DNA of 64,000 bases from Hypnocyclicus thermotrophus (GCF_004365575.1 NZ_SOBG01000006.1:1-64000), one strand, 5' to 3'. Positions 25,097-33,859 are shown, numbered from the stretch's first letter. The notes: generated by a model not told the origin, from the letters alone. Translations and numbers: made by a program.

Positions 25097-25122
25097 TTGA
25101 CCACTGCTAAAAATTCTATCAT
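25063..25122 (-). CDS. valS leader peptide, valine-rich
   Basis: A 19-codon frame, MIEFLAVVKVVKNNILFLK, ending in TAA at 25065-25063. AAGGAG (25138-25133) lies ten bases before its ATG. Codons 7, 8, 10 and 11 are GTG GTC AAA-flanked GTC GTA, four valines within five codons. GTC and GTG look uncommon in this AT-rich genome. The block lies inside segment 1 of the attenuator. The stop codon lies only about five bases before segment 2, so a terminating ribosome would mask segment 2 and favour the terminator. No independent function is expected of the peptide; translation is the sensor. Confidence 0.8.
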   Translation of the reverse strand: MIEFLAVVKVVKNNILFLK

Positions 25123-25170
25123 AGTTTATTATCTCCTTAAAACAAAAAAATTATACTAAAAGATAATATC

Positions 25171-25199
25171 AGAATAACATTTTTTTATTTTTTTGTCAA
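25171..25199 (-). promoter_or_regulatory. valS promoter
   Basis: Minus strand TTGACA, 17 bases, TATTCT with TG upstream of the -10. Transcription would begin near 25164, giving a leader of about 240 nt that contains the leader peptide and attenuator. Confidence 0.65.
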
Positions 25200-25210
25200 G
25201 TTTTCATAAT

Positions 25211-25240
25211 AAAAGAGCTTTGTAAATACAAAGCTCTTTT
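25211..25240 (-). terminator. terminator of the CoA-disulfide reductase gene
   Basis: Arms AAAAGAGCTTTGTA and TACAAAGCTCTTTT with a two-base centre, immediately after the stop codon at 25245. Confidence 0.85.
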
Positions 25241-25244
25241 AAAA

Positions 25245-27254
25245 CTATCTTCTATTCATCATCATATGCATTATTCCGCCACCATTTTCAAGATTTGTAA
25301 ATCCTAATCTTGATAAAATTGATATAGCGTATGAACTTCTACTTCCAGAAGCACAATATAATATTATTTTTCTATTTTTAGGTCCTAATTCATCTACTCT
25401 ATTTAATAATTCATCTAAAGGTATATTTATAGCTCCAGGATATGCTCCACTTAAAAATTCTCCTGTTGTTCTAACATCAACAATTAAAGGTTCGTTTAAA
25501 TCTACTTTTTTAGTCTCTTTTACTTTTTCTTCTTTTATTTCTTCTTTTTCTATTTCATTAATATCTTTTTTTTCTATTTCTTCTAAATTCACATCAAAAT
25601 TTTTAGGAGTTATTGCCATAGCATAATTAGCTATACTCATAAATCCTCCACTTACATTAATTACATTTTTATATCCAGCTCCAATTAATGTTCTTAATGC
25701 TTGATGTCCTTTTTTACCATTATAATCATATAAAATTATTAATTTATCTTTAGGAATTTCATTTAATTTTGTAGCAAATACTTCAAGTGGTATATTTTTA
25801 GCTCCTTGAACATTTGCTTTTTCATATGCAAATAAGTCTCTTACATCTATCCATAGTGCATTTTTATTTTCTAAATATTCATCTAATTCAGCTACTGTTA
25901 AAGATGGAGAATATCCAGTTATTCTATTTTCTGCTGCATATGCTGCCATATTTATAACATCATTAGCAGTTCCAAGTGGTGGTGAGTAAGCAAAATCAAC
26001 ATCTGCTAATTCATAAATAGTACGACCTGTTGCTGTTGCAACTGCAAGAACATCTAGTCTTCTATCCGCTCCTTGATATCCAGCTGTCTGTCCTCCTAAA
26101 ATCACTCCTGTTTCTTTATCATAAACAATAGTTACAGTTACATCTTTTGACCCTGGATAATATGAAGTATGATGTTCTTTATGAACTGTAATTGCATCTG
26201 CATTTATTCCAAATTTTCGAGCTGCTTTTAAAGATAATCCTGTAATTCCTGCAACCGCTTCAAATACCCTAACAATAGATGTCCCTATTGATCCACTATA
26301 TTTATGGTTTCCACCTAATGCATTTTCTGCAGCTATTCTTCCTTGTCTATTTGCAGGTCCTGCAAGAGGTATTCTTACTTTTTTACCACTTACTCTATGT
26401 TCTAATTCTACCATATCACCTGCAGCAAATATATTTTCATCGCTTGTTTTTAAATATGAATCAACTAATAATCCACCAGCCTCTCCAATAGCAAGCCCTG
26501 TTTCTTGCGCAAGTTTTAATGTTGGTTTTACTCCTATTGACATTATTACCATATCTGCATCTATTTTATTTCCATCATTTAATACAACATTTTTTCGAGA
26601 GATTTCAGTTACACTTTTATTTGTATAAAGTTCTACACCATACGATATTAATTCTTTTTGAATAAATCCAGCTATCTCTGCTTCCATTAGTGCCATTACA
26701 TGTGGTTGCATTTCTACTAATGATACTTTTAATCCTCTTTTTACTAATGCTTCAGCCATTTCAAGACCAATAAATCCTCCACCAACAACAACAGCTGATT
26801 GTGGTTCTTCATCCTCTATATATGAATGGATTTTATCCATATCATCCAATGTCCAAAGTTGAAACACATGATTTTCTTTTGCTCCTGGAATTGGAGGTGC
26901 TATAGGACGTCCTCCTTGTGCAAGTATAAGTTTTGTATACTCATACTCTCTTTTTTCTCCTGTTCTTGAATCTACAGCATAAACTATTTTATTCTTTCTG
27001 TCAATTTCAGTAGCTGTCGTATGAATATCTACTTTTATTTGATATTTATCATAAAAACTTTCTGGACTTTCTAAAATCAATTTTGATCTATTTTTTATAT
27101 CTCCTCCAATATAATATGGTAATCCACAATTTGCAAATGATATATCATTTCCTGATTCTAATATTGTTATTTCAGCGTCACTTGATACTCTTCTAGCTTT
27201 TGCTCCTGCTGTTGCTCCTGCAGCAACTCCTCCGATTATTAATATTTTTTCCAT
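25245..27254 (-). CDS. CoA-disulfide reductase-type flavoprotein with two rhodanese domains
   Basis: A 669-residue protein. Residues 1-445 are a pyridine-nucleotide disulfide oxidoreductase: FAD motif IGGVAAGATAGAKA, single active cysteine C43 in SFANCGLPYYIGG, and NAD(P)H motif VVGGGFIGLEMAEAL. It should reduce CoA disulfide or persulfides. Two rhodanese domains follow. The first (about 460-545) has Asp where the catalytic Cys should be (ILYDYNGKKGHQ). The second (588-669) keeps C634 (ILYCASGSRSS). An acidic/basic linker of about 35 residues joins them. Family members usually carry one rhodanese, so the second one, and its loss of Cys, is an oddity. It has a promoter divergent from the VIT1-like gene. 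Confidence 0.88.
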   Translation of the reverse strand: MEKILIIGGVAAGATAGAKARRVSSDAEITILESGNDISFANCGLPYYIGGDIKNRSKLILESPESFYDKYQIKVDIHTTATEIDRKNKIVYAVDSRTGEKREYEYTKLILAQGGRPIAPPIPGAKENHVFQLWTLDDMDKIHSYIEDEEPQSAVVVGGGFIGLEMAEALVKRGLKVSLVEMQPHVMALMEAEIAGFIQKELISYGVELYTNKSVTEISRKNVVLNDGNKIDADMVIMSIGVKPTLKLAQETGLAIGEAGGLLVDSYLKTSDENIFAAGDMVELEHRVSGKKVRIPLAGPANRQGRIAAENALGGNHKYSGSIGTSIVRVFEAVAGITGLSLKAARKFGINADAITVHKEHHTSYYPGSKDVTVTIVYDKETGVILGGQTAGYQGADRRLDVLAVATATGRTIYELADVDFAYSPPLGTANDVINMAAYAAENRITGYSPSLTVAELDEYLENKNALWIDVRDLFAYEKANVQGAKNIPLEVFATKLNEIPKDKLIILYDYNGKKGHQALRTLIGAGYKNVINVSGGFMSIANYAMAITPKNFDVNLEEIEKKDINEIEKEEIKEEKVKETKKVDLNEPLIVDVRTTGEFLSGAYPGAINIPLDELLNRVDELGPKNRKIILYCASGSRSSYAISILSRLGFTNLENGGGIMHMMMNRR

Positions 27255-27294
27255 AAATCTCCTCCATTATTCTATATTAATATATTACAATATT

Positions 27295-27323
27295 ATAATA
27301 TATCAGTATTTTTATTTTGTCAA
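27295..27323 (-). promoter_or_regulatory. promoter of the CoA-disulfide reductase gene
   Basis: Minus strand TTGACA, 17 bases, TATTAT. An imperfect palindrome, TTATAATATTGTAA, overlaps the -10 and could be an operator, but AT richness makes this weak. Confidence 0.65.
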
Positions 27324-27361
27324 TAGTTTATTTTTATATAGTTATAATATCCTTTTATTCC

Positions 27362-27390
27362 TTGAACTCCTGTTTTATAAATGATAAAAT
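27362..27390 (+). promoter_or_regulatory. promoter of the ferritin/VIT1-like gene
   Basis: TTGAAC, 17 bases, TAAAAT, about 34 bases before the start codon at 27424; AGGAGG precedes that start. Confidence 0.6.
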
Positions 27391-27423
27391 TAATATATAA
27401 TCTAATATAAAATAGGAGGAAAT

Positions 27424-28302
27424 ATGACTATCGATAAAAATATTATAAGAAAATTTATGCAAGAAGAGTATGAAGGTTATTTAGTTTATAAAAAACTAGC
27501 AAAACTCGAAAAAAATCTAGAAAATTCTAAAATTTTAGATAATATAGGAGAAGAAGAATTAAAACATTTAGAAACTTGGAAAACACTTTTAAATGAAAAA
27601 CCTAAAATTAGGATTTTTAAAGTATGGTTTTATATTTTTATTGCTAGATTTTTAGGTCTTACTTTTGGTATAAAATTAATGGAAATAAATGAAGATAAAG
27701 GAAAAAATGCTTATTTAGAAATATTAAAAAATAACTTAGATAAAGATCTAGCAACTAATATTCAAAAAATGATTGATGATGAAGACAAACATGAAAAATT
27801 ACTTATTAATATGATAAATGAAGAAAAGTTGGATTATATTGGTTCTATTGTTCTTGGACTTAATGATGCTCTTGTTGAACTTACTGGAACTCTGGCCGGA
27901 CTTACTTTTGCATTGAAAAATACAAAATTAATCGCTATGTCTGGATTAATTACTGGAATTGCAGCTTCGTTTTCTATGGCTGCAAGTGAATATTTAGCGA
28001 CAAAAGCAGAAGGCGATGATGATGCATTAAAATCTAGTATTTATACAGGAATTGCATATATTTTTACTGTTATAATTCTAGCTTTACCATATCTTGTATT
28101 AAAAAGTTATTCTTCAGCCCTTATACTTACATTAATATTTGCTTTACTTATTATTTTAGTATTTAATTTCTATATTTCTATTGCAAAAGATTATAATTTT
28201 ATACATAGATTTTTAGAAATGGCACTTTTAAGTATGGGTGTTGCAGGTTTATCATTTATTATTGGAATAATCGTAAAAAATTTATTAGGAGTAGAAATAT
28301 AG
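27424..28302 (+). CDS. ferritin-like/VIT1 (MbfA-type) iron or manganese transporter
   Basis: A 292-residue two-domain protein. Residues 1 to about 130 form a rubrerythrin/ferritin-like helical bundle with diiron-type acidic motifs EEYEGY, EEELKH and DDEDKH. Residues about 140-292 form a CCC1/VIT1 membrane domain with five helices and the motif GLNDALVELTGTLAGLTFAL. Homologues such as MbfA export iron and protect against peroxide. Here it is divergent from the CoA-disulfide reductase, another redox-defence enzyme. It is followed after nine bases by a HAD hydrolase gene. The ion specificity is inferred only. Confidence 0.85.
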   Translation: MTIDKNIIRKFMQEEYEGYLVYKKLAKLEKNLENSKILDNIGEEELKHLETWKTLLNEKPKIRIFKVWFYIFIARFLGLTFGIKLMEINEDKGKNAYLEILKNNLDKDLATNIQKMIDDEDKHEKLLINMINEEKLDYIGSIVLGLNDALVELTGTLAGLTFALKNTKLIAMSGLITGIAASFSMAASEYLATKAEGDDDALKSSIYTGIAYIFTVIILALPYLVLKSYSSALILTLIFALLIILVFNFYISIAKDYNFIHRFLEMALLSMGVAGLSFIIGIIVKNLLGVEI

Positions 28303-28311
28303 GAGAAATTT

Positions 28312-29103
28312 ATGAAAAATATTAAATTAATTGTGTGTGACCTCGATGGTACTTTACTAAATAGTAATCATGAAATATCTGATTTTAACATAGAAATATT
28401 AAAAAAATTAAAAAAAAATGGACTTGAAATAATTTTAGCTAGTGGTAGAAGTTATGAGGCTATGCTACCTACTATAAATAAACTAAATCTAACTAATGAA
28501 ATTATTAGTTATAATGGTGCTGCCATCTATAAAAATAATAATTTGATTTTTCAAAAAGTTTTATCTAAAAATATTTCTAAAGAACTTATTAATATAGGAA
28601 AAACAAAAAATATCTACTTCCATGCTTTTCATAATTTCAAGTGGTATATTGAGGAGTTTACAAATGAAGCCAAAGAATACAAAGAACGTTCGGGCTTACA
28701 AGAACATTATATAGATTTTTCTACTCTAGAAAATCCAAATTTTCTTAAATTAATGTATATCTCTTCAAAAGAAAATATAGATATCTTAGAAAAATTTTTA
28801 AAAGAAAAATACAAAAATACAATATATTTAGGTCGTTCTAATGATAATTTTCTTGAAGTTATGCATAAAAACGTCTCAAAAGCTAATGCATTAAAACAAA
28901 TATTAAAAAATAAAAATTTTAACACTGAAAATATCATGGCTTTTGGTGATGGTTTTAATGACTATGAAATGTTGAAATATGCTAAAATAGGTGTTGTTAT
29001 GGATAACGCTAATAAAAAATTAAAATCTCTTATAAAATATAAAACTATTTCTAATGATGAGAATGGTGTAGGTATATTTTTAAAAAAATTTTTTAATTTA
29101 TAA
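28312..29103 (+). CDS. Cof-type HAD-IIB hydrolase
   Basis: A 263-residue sugar- or cofactor-phosphate phosphatase. Motif I is CDLDGTLL (D10, D12), motif II is ILASGRS, and motifs III/IV are MAFGDGFNDYEML. The C2 cap lies between about 80 and 185. Cof-type enzymes act on pyridoxal phosphate, FMN or sugar phosphates; the substrate is not predictable here. It is co-directional with the VIT1-like gene and ends at a strong terminator. Confidence 0.9.
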   Translation: MKNIKLIVCDLDGTLLNSNHEISDFNIEILKKLKKNGLEIILASGRSYEAMLPTINKLNLTNEIISYNGAAIYKNNNLIFQKVLSKNISKELINIGKTKNIYFHAFHNFKWYIEEFTNEAKEYKERSGLQEHYIDFSTLENPNFLKLMYISSKENIDILEKFLKEKYKNTIYLGRSNDNFLEVMHKNVSKANALKQILKNKNFNTENIMAFGDGFNDYEMLKYAKIGVVMDNANKKLKSLIKYKTISNDENGVGIFLKKFFNL

Positions 29104-29118
29104 ATTTTTTAATTTAAT

Positions 29119-29154
29119 AAAAAAAAGTGAGTAAATTTTATCTCACTTTTTTTA
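29119..29154. terminator. bidirectional terminator
   Basis: AAAAAAGTGAG and CTCACTTTTTT with a ten-base loop, between the convergent HAD hydrolase and fumarase alpha genes. Confidence 0.8.
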
Positions 29155-29171
29155 TTAAATTAATCAAATTT

Positions 29172-30011
29172 TTATATTATTCTCTCTTTATGCCTAGCAG
29201 CATGGCAATTTATATTTATAGCTACTGGCATCGATGCTATATGACATGGATGGGATTTTATTTTTACAGCAAGTGCTGTTGTATCACCACCAAATCCCAT
29301 AGGCCCTATATTCAACTTATTTATTTCTTCTAATAATTCATTTTCTATTTTAGCTAATTCTTTATCTTCATTTATATCATCTATTTTTCTAAAAAGCGCT
29401 TCTTTTGCTAAAATAGCTGATTTTTCAAAATTCCCACCTATTCCAATTCCTACTATTATCGGTGGACATGGATTCCCACCTGCATTTTTTACAAAATCTA
29501 TTACAAAGTTTTTAATTCCTCCTATACCATCAGATGGCTTCATCATTTTAACAGTACTCATATTTTCACTACCACCACCTTTTGGAGCAAAAATAATTTT
29601 TAATTTATCTCCAGCTACTAATTTTGTATGAATAACTGCTGGCGTGTTTGTTTTTGTATTTTCTCTAAATATAGGACTTCTTACAATCGATTTTCTTAAA
29701 TATCCTTCACTATAACCTTTTTTTACTCCTTCATTTATAGCTTCATATATATCAAAGTCAAAATATATTTCTCTTCCTATTTCTAGAAATACTACTGCTA
29801 ATCCTGTGTCTTGACACATTGCCATCTTTTCTCTACTAGCTATCTCATCATTTTTTATTATTTCCTCTAATACATTTTTACCCAACTTATTTTTTTCGTT
29901 ATCTTTTGATATTTTTAATTTGCTTATGACATCTAATGGTATATTATGATTTGCATCTACACAAAGTTTTGCTACTTCTTCTATTATTAATTTTTTTTCT
30001 ATTTTTCTCAT
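29172..30011 (-). CDS. class I fumarate hydratase, alpha subunit (or L-tartrate dehydratase alpha)
   Basis: A 279-residue iron-sulfur hydro-lyase subunit. The three cluster cysteines are visible: C66 (MCQDTG), C182 (GNPCPP) and C256 (SHPCHIAS). The motif GGGSENMS is also present. With its beta subunit it would interconvert fumarate and malate. ATG 30011 has TTGGAG upstream and lies 12 bases after guaB. The beta subunit gene, normally the next gene downstream, is absent: a convergent HAD gene and terminator follow instead. FumA-type versus TtdA-type cannot be separated by eye. Confidence 0.9.
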   Translation of the reverse strand: MRKIEKKLIIEEVAKLCVDANHNIPLDVISKLKISKDNEKNKLGKNVLEEIIKNDEIASREKMAMCQDTGLAVVFLEIGREIYFDFDIYEAINEGVKKGYSEGYLRKSIVRSPIFRENTKTNTPAVIHTKLVAGDKLKIIFAPKGGGSENMSTVKMMKPSDGIGGIKNFVIDFVKNAGGNPCPPIIVGIGIGGNFEKSAILAKEALFRKIDDINEDKELAKIENELLEEINKLNIGPMGFGGDTTALAVKIKSHPCHIASMPVAININCHAARHKERII

Positions 30012-30023
30012 TTTATTCTCCAA

Positions 30024-31481
30024 TTATCTTTGATAATTTGGTGCTTCTTTTGTTATACTTATATCATGTGGATGACTTTCTTTAAGACCTGCTCCAGTAA
30101 TTTTTACGAATTTACCATTTTTTATTAAATCATCAATAGTAGGCGCTCCACAATATCCCATTCCAGCTCTTATTCCTCCACACATTTGAAATATTACATC
30201 TGATAAACTTCCTTTATATGCTACTTTTCCTTCTATTCCTTCAGGTACAAGTTTTTTTGCATTATTTTGAAAATATCTATCTTTACTTCCTCTTTGCATA
30301 GCAGCCATTGAGCCCATCCCTACATATATTTTAAATTTTCTTCCTTCGTATATTATTTCTTCTCCAGGTGCTTCATCTGTTCCTGCAAGTAATCCTCCTA
30401 CCATAACACAATTTGCTCCTGCAGCTAAAGCTTTAACTATATCACCAGATAATTTTATACCACCGTCAGCTATAACTCCTATTTCCATTTCTTTTAAAAC
30501 TTCATATACATCATTTACTGCAGTAAGTTGAGGAACCCCTACTCCTGCTACAACTCTAGTTGTACAAATAGAACCTGGTCCTACTCCTACTTTTACAGCT
30601 GTTACTCCTGCTTTTACTAAATCAAGAGCAGCTTCTTTTGTTACAATATTTCCACCTATAATATCTAAATCAGGAAATTTATTTCTTATTTTTTTTATAG
30701 TTTCAAGTACTCCCCTAGAATGTCCATGTGCTGAATCTACAGTTATTATATCTACTCCTGCTTTTACAAGAGCTTCTACTCTTTCTAAAGTGTCGTTCCC
30801 TACTCCTACAGCTGCACCAACTCTAAGTCTTCCTTTTTCATCTTTACATGCTAATGGAAATTCCTCTGCTTTATCTATATCTTTTATAGTTATTAATCCT
30901 TTTAACTTATTATTTTTATCCACAATTGGTAATTTTTCTATTCTATTTTCTAACAATATTTCTTTTGCTTCTTCTAAGGTAGTTCCTTCGGAAGCCGTTA
31001 TTAAATTTTCTTTAGTCATTATTTTTTCTACATTTTCATCTAAATTTTTTCTATATTTAAGATCTCTATTTGTGATTATCCCAACTAAAGTTCCATCATC
31101 TTCTACTACAGGCAATCCAGATATTTTATATTTGCCCATAATAGTATCTGCATCTAAAAGAGTTGAATTTCTATGAAGTGTTATAGGATCTGTTATCATC
31201 CCACTTTCATTTCTTTTTACTTTATCTACTTCAGCCGCTTGTTCTTCTATAGTCATATTTTTATGTATAAATCCAAGTCCGCCTTCTCTTGCAATTGCAA
31301 TCGCTAATCTTGCTTCTGTTACTGTATCCATTGCAGCACTTAAAATAGGTATATTCAATTCTATTTTTTTAGTAAGTTTTGTTTTTAATGATACTTCATG
31401 AGGCAACACCTCTGATTTTTGTGGCACCAATAATACATCATCAAATGTTATGGCTTCTTTTATTATTTTCCCGTTTAACAT
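30024..31481 (-). CDS. guaB: inosine-5'-monophosphate dehydrogenase
   Basis: At 485 residues it is standard length. The (beta/alpha)8 barrel is split by two CBS domains (about 95-205). Catalytic C306 lies in [13 protein letters not shown], and the mobile flap ends ...[17 protein letters not shown]. It oxidises IMP to XMP, the first committed step to GMP; guaA, the next enzyme, is 0.6 kb upstream. No purine riboswitch is seen in front of guaB itself, so it may depend on read-through from guaA or its own promoter. Confidence 0.97.
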   Translation of the reverse strand: MLNGKIIKEAITFDDVLLVPQKSEVLPHEVSLKTKLTKKIELNIPILSAAMDTVTEARLAIAIAREGGLGFIHKNMTIEEQAAEVDKVKRNESGMITDPITLHRNSTLLDADTIMGKYKISGLPVVEDDGTLVGIITNRDLKYRKNLDENVEKIMTKENLITASEGTTLEEAKEILLENRIEKLPIVDKNNKLKGLITIKDIDKAEEFPLACKDEKGRLRVGAAVGVGNDTLERVEALVKAGVDIITVDSAHGHSRGVLETIKKIRNKFPDLDIIGGNIVTKEAALDLVKAGVTAVKVGVGPGSICTTRVVAGVGVPQLTAVNDVYEVLKEMEIGVIADGGIKLSGDIVKALAAGANCVMVGGLLAGTDEAPGEEIIYEGRKFKIYVGMGSMAAMQRGSKDRYFQNNAKKLVPEGIEGKVAYKGSLSDVIFQMCGGIRAGMGYCGAPTIDDLIKNGKFVKITGAGLKESHPHDISITKEAPNYQR

Positions 31482-31490
31482 TATTCCTCC

Positions 31491-31991
31491 TTAAATATCA
31501 TCTTTTATTATTTTAAATTTCTCTCTTTTTAATTCTCTCAAAATTGCGCAAAATTCTATTTTTTTATTCATTACAAGTGGTATTATATATTGTTTTTTTT
31601 CTACTGTAATAATATCTAAGCAAGCCTCTATTTTTTTAGTTCTAGGAATAACCATTTTTTTTAACTCTATACTATCTATACTACTAATATTAAATCTAAA
31701 TGTTTTTGTAATTATCTCATCATTTTTCTTATCAATAATAAGCCTAAAAGTAAATACTTCTTGTACTATTAATATTCCTGTATAAAATATAAGCGCTCCA
31801 AGTATTGCCGAAATAGATAATTTTTTATTTACAATATCAGCCATATAATATAAACCTATTAAAATTAACGGTAATCCTGTTCCTATTTTAATAATTTTTG
31901 TTCTAAAATTAAGAGAAAATTTATATTTTTCTTTATCTAAATTTACCTCTTTTTTTTCTACATTTTTGACCAAATCTTCATAAAAAAACAT
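31491..31991 (-). CDS. membrane protein of unknown function
   Basis: 166 residues: a basic cytosolic N terminus of about 30, two transmembrane helices (about 35-50 and 58-77), then a C-terminal domain of about 85 residues with alternating beta strands (FRLIIDKKNDEIITKTFRFNISSIDSIELKK), like bacterial PH-type domains. No family was recognised with certainty. It sits between guaA and guaB in the same direction, and nothing in the sequence connects it to purine synthesis. Confidence 0.7.
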   Translation of the reverse strand: MFFYEDLVKNVEKKEVNLDKEKYKFSLNFRTKIIKIGTGLPLILIGLYYMADIVNKKLSISAILGALIFYTGILIVQEVFTFRLIIDKKNDEIITKTFRFNISSIDSIELKKMVIPRTKKIEACLDIITVEKKQYIIPLVMNKKIEFCAILRELKREKFKIIKDDI

Positions 31992-32054
31992 AGTATCAAC
32001 TCCTCTTATAATATTTTTTATATGATACTATATTTCATTATATTATGTAAAGGA

Positions 32055-33593
32055 TTATTCCCATTCAATAGTTGCAGGTGGTTTAGAACTTATATCATAA
32101 GCAAGTCTATTTATTCCTTTTACTTCATTAATTATTCTATTTGATACTTTTTCTAAAAGTTCATATGGTAGATGCGACCATGTAGCTGTCATAAAGTCTG
32201 TTGTATTAGCACTTCTTAATACTGCGGTATATTCATATGTTCTTTCATCACCCATTACTCCAACTGATTTAACTGGTAAAAGTACTACAAATGCTTGACT
32301 TACTTTATCATATAATTTATTTTTTCTAAGTTCTTCTATAAAAATATCATCTGCTTCTCTCAAAATATCTGCTTTTTCTTTTGTTACTTCTCCAAGTATT
32401 CTTATACCAAGACCTGGTCCTGGAAATGGATGTCTATCTATCATATATTCAGGAATTCCTAATTCTTTTCCTACTTTTCTTACTTCATCTTTAAATAATT
32501 CTCTAAGTGGTTCTAATAACTCAAATTCCATTTCTTCAGGTAGCCCACCTACATTATGATGTGATTTTATTGTTGATGATGGTCCTTTTATAGATTGTGA
32601 TTCTATTACATCTGGATAAATTGTTCCTTGTGCTAAAAAATCTGCATCTTTAAATTTTTGTTTTTGTTCTTCAAATATATCAATAAACTCTTTTCCAATT
32701 ATCTTTCTTTTTTCTTCTGGATCAGTTATTCCTTTTAACTTTGTTAAAAACCTATCTTCTGCATTTATACATTCAATATTCATTTTAAAATTTTTACCAT
32801 ATGTTTCCATTACTTTTTTTGCTTCATCTTTTCTCATAAGTCCTGTATCTACAAAAAAACAATTTAAATTATCTCCAATAGCTTTATGTATCAATACTGC
32901 TGCTACTGATGAATCTACTCCTCCAGAAAGAGCTAAAATTACTTTTTTATCTCCTACTCTTTCTCTTATTTCTTTTATTGTTTTTTCTATATAATTTTCC
33001 ATTGACCAGTTCTTTTCACATTTTGCTATTTCAAAAACAAAGTTTTTTAATATATTTTTACCATATACTGAATGTGTTACTTCTGGATGAAACTGAACTG
33101 TATATATTCTTTTTTCTTCATCAGCAAGTACTGCTATTGATGAATCAGTATGAGCTAATTTTTCAAATCCAGGTGCTATTTCTACTACATGATCTGCATG
33201 ACTCATCCATACTTGTGATTTTTTAGGTATTTCATTAAAAAATTTACTTTTATTTTTATCAATTATTAATTCTGCTTTTCCAAATTCTTGCTTATCAGCT
33301 TTATCTACTTTACCACCAAGTAAATGCATAGTAAGCTGCATTCCATAGCAAATCCCAAGTATAGGAATATTTAACTCATAAATTTCTTTATCTAATGTAG
33401 GTGCCTCTTCTAAATATACTGATGCTGGGCCTCCTGATAATATAATTCCTTTTGGTTTCATGGATTTTATATCTTCTATTGGTGTAAAATAAGGTACTAT
33501 TTCAGCATATACTCCCATTTCTCTAATTCTTCTAGCAATAAGTTGATTATATTGTGAACCAAAATCTAAAATTAGTATACTATCTTTATACAT
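32055..33593 (-). CDS. guaA: GMP synthase (glutamine-hydrolysing)
   Basis: At 512 residues it is the full-length bifunctional enzyme. The glutamine amidotransferase domain has C82 (GICYGMQ) and VQFHPEV. The ATP pyrophosphatase domain has the P-loop [10 protein letters not shown]. The dimerisation domain ends PPATIEWE, the invariant GuaA terminus. It converts XMP to GMP. Its leader carries a guanine-class riboswitch with a terminator, so guanine should switch it off. Confidence 0.97.
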   Translation of the reverse strand: MYKDSILILDFGSQYNQLIARRIREMGVYAEIVPYFTPIEDIKSMKPKGIILSGGPASVYLEEAPTLDKEIYELNIPILGICYGMQLTMHLLGGKVDKADKQEFGKAELIIDKNKSKFFNEIPKKSQVWMSHADHVVEIAPGFEKLAHTDSSIAVLADEEKRIYTVQFHPEVTHSVYGKNILKNFVFEIAKCEKNWSMENYIEKTIKEIRERVGDKKVILALSGGVDSSVAAVLIHKAIGDNLNCFFVDTGLMRKDEAKKVMETYGKNFKMNIECINAEDRFLTKLKGITDPEEKRKIIGKEFIDIFEEQKQKFKDADFLAQGTIYPDVIESQSIKGPSSTIKSHHNVGGLPEEMEFELLEPLRELFKDEVRKVGKELGIPEYMIDRHPFPGPGLGIRILGEVTKEKADILREADDIFIEELRKNKLYDKVSQAFVVLLPVKSVGVMGDERTYEYTAVLRSANTTDFMTATWSHLPYELLEKVSNRIINEVKGINRLAYDISSKPPATIEWE

Positions 33594-33628
33594 CTATTTT
33601 CTCTCCTTAAATTAAAATTGTTTATAAC

Positions 33629-33676
33629 AAAAAACCTAAGTATATACTTATCCCATGGTGAAAGTATATACTTAGG
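33629..33676 (-). terminator. riboswitch-controlled terminator before guaA
   Basis: On the minus strand CCTAAGTATATACTT and AAGTATATACTTAGG form a 15-bp stem followed by six Ts. ACTTTCAC in the stem-loop can instead pair with GTGAAAGT, the 3' strand of aptamer helix P1, giving an antiterminator. Confidence 0.85.
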
Positions 33677-33692
33677 CTAACTAAATATAAAA

Positions 33693-33769
33693 ACTTTCAC
33701 TCATAGAAGATTGATTTACGGTCAATCGTAGAAACACCAATCCTTATTATTGGCTTATATGAATGAAGT
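33693..33769 (-). promoter_or_regulatory. purine riboswitch aptamer, guanine class
   Basis: Read on the minus strand, all core elements are present: P1 (ACTTCATTC with GAGTGAAAGT, one bulge), J1/2 ATATAA, P2 (GCCAAT/ATTGGT) with loop AATAAGG, J2/3 GTTTCTAC, P3 (GATTGA/TCAATC) with loop CCGTAAA, and J3/1 TTCTAT. The GG and CC needed for the loop-loop contact are there. A C occupies the ligand-pairing position in J3/1 (CTAT), which specifies guanine or hypoxanthine rather than adenine. With the terminator at 33629-33676 it should repress guaA transcription when guanine is abundant. Confidence 0.92.
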
Positions 33770-33798
33770 ATTCATTATTCTATTTTTAAATTTATAAG

Positions 33799-33827
33799 AT
33801 AATATCACAAAAACAAAACATTGTCAA
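33799..33827 (-). promoter_or_regulatory. guaA promoter
   Basis: Minus strand TTGACA, 17 bases, TATTAT, about 30 bases before the riboswitch aptamer. Confidence 0.75.
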
Positions 33828-33859
33828 CACTTTCGATTGTTAAAAATCTTTTTATAATA

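Noticed and set aside
24922-25140. T-box riboswitch before valS
   Set aside because: The leader has a terminator before an aminoacyl-tRNA synthetase gene, as T-boxes do, but no conserved T-box sequence (AGGGTGGNACCGCG-like), no Stem I specifier structure, and instead a translated Val-rich frame with Shine-Dalgarno.
27283-27300. Rex or Fur/PerR operator in TTATAATATTGTAA
   Set aside because: It matches no known box well, and such palindromes are frequent by chance at this AT content.
30790-31176. Plus-strand frame inside guaB
   Set aside because: It is antisense to conserved IMP dehydrogenase codons, with no Shine-Dalgarno.
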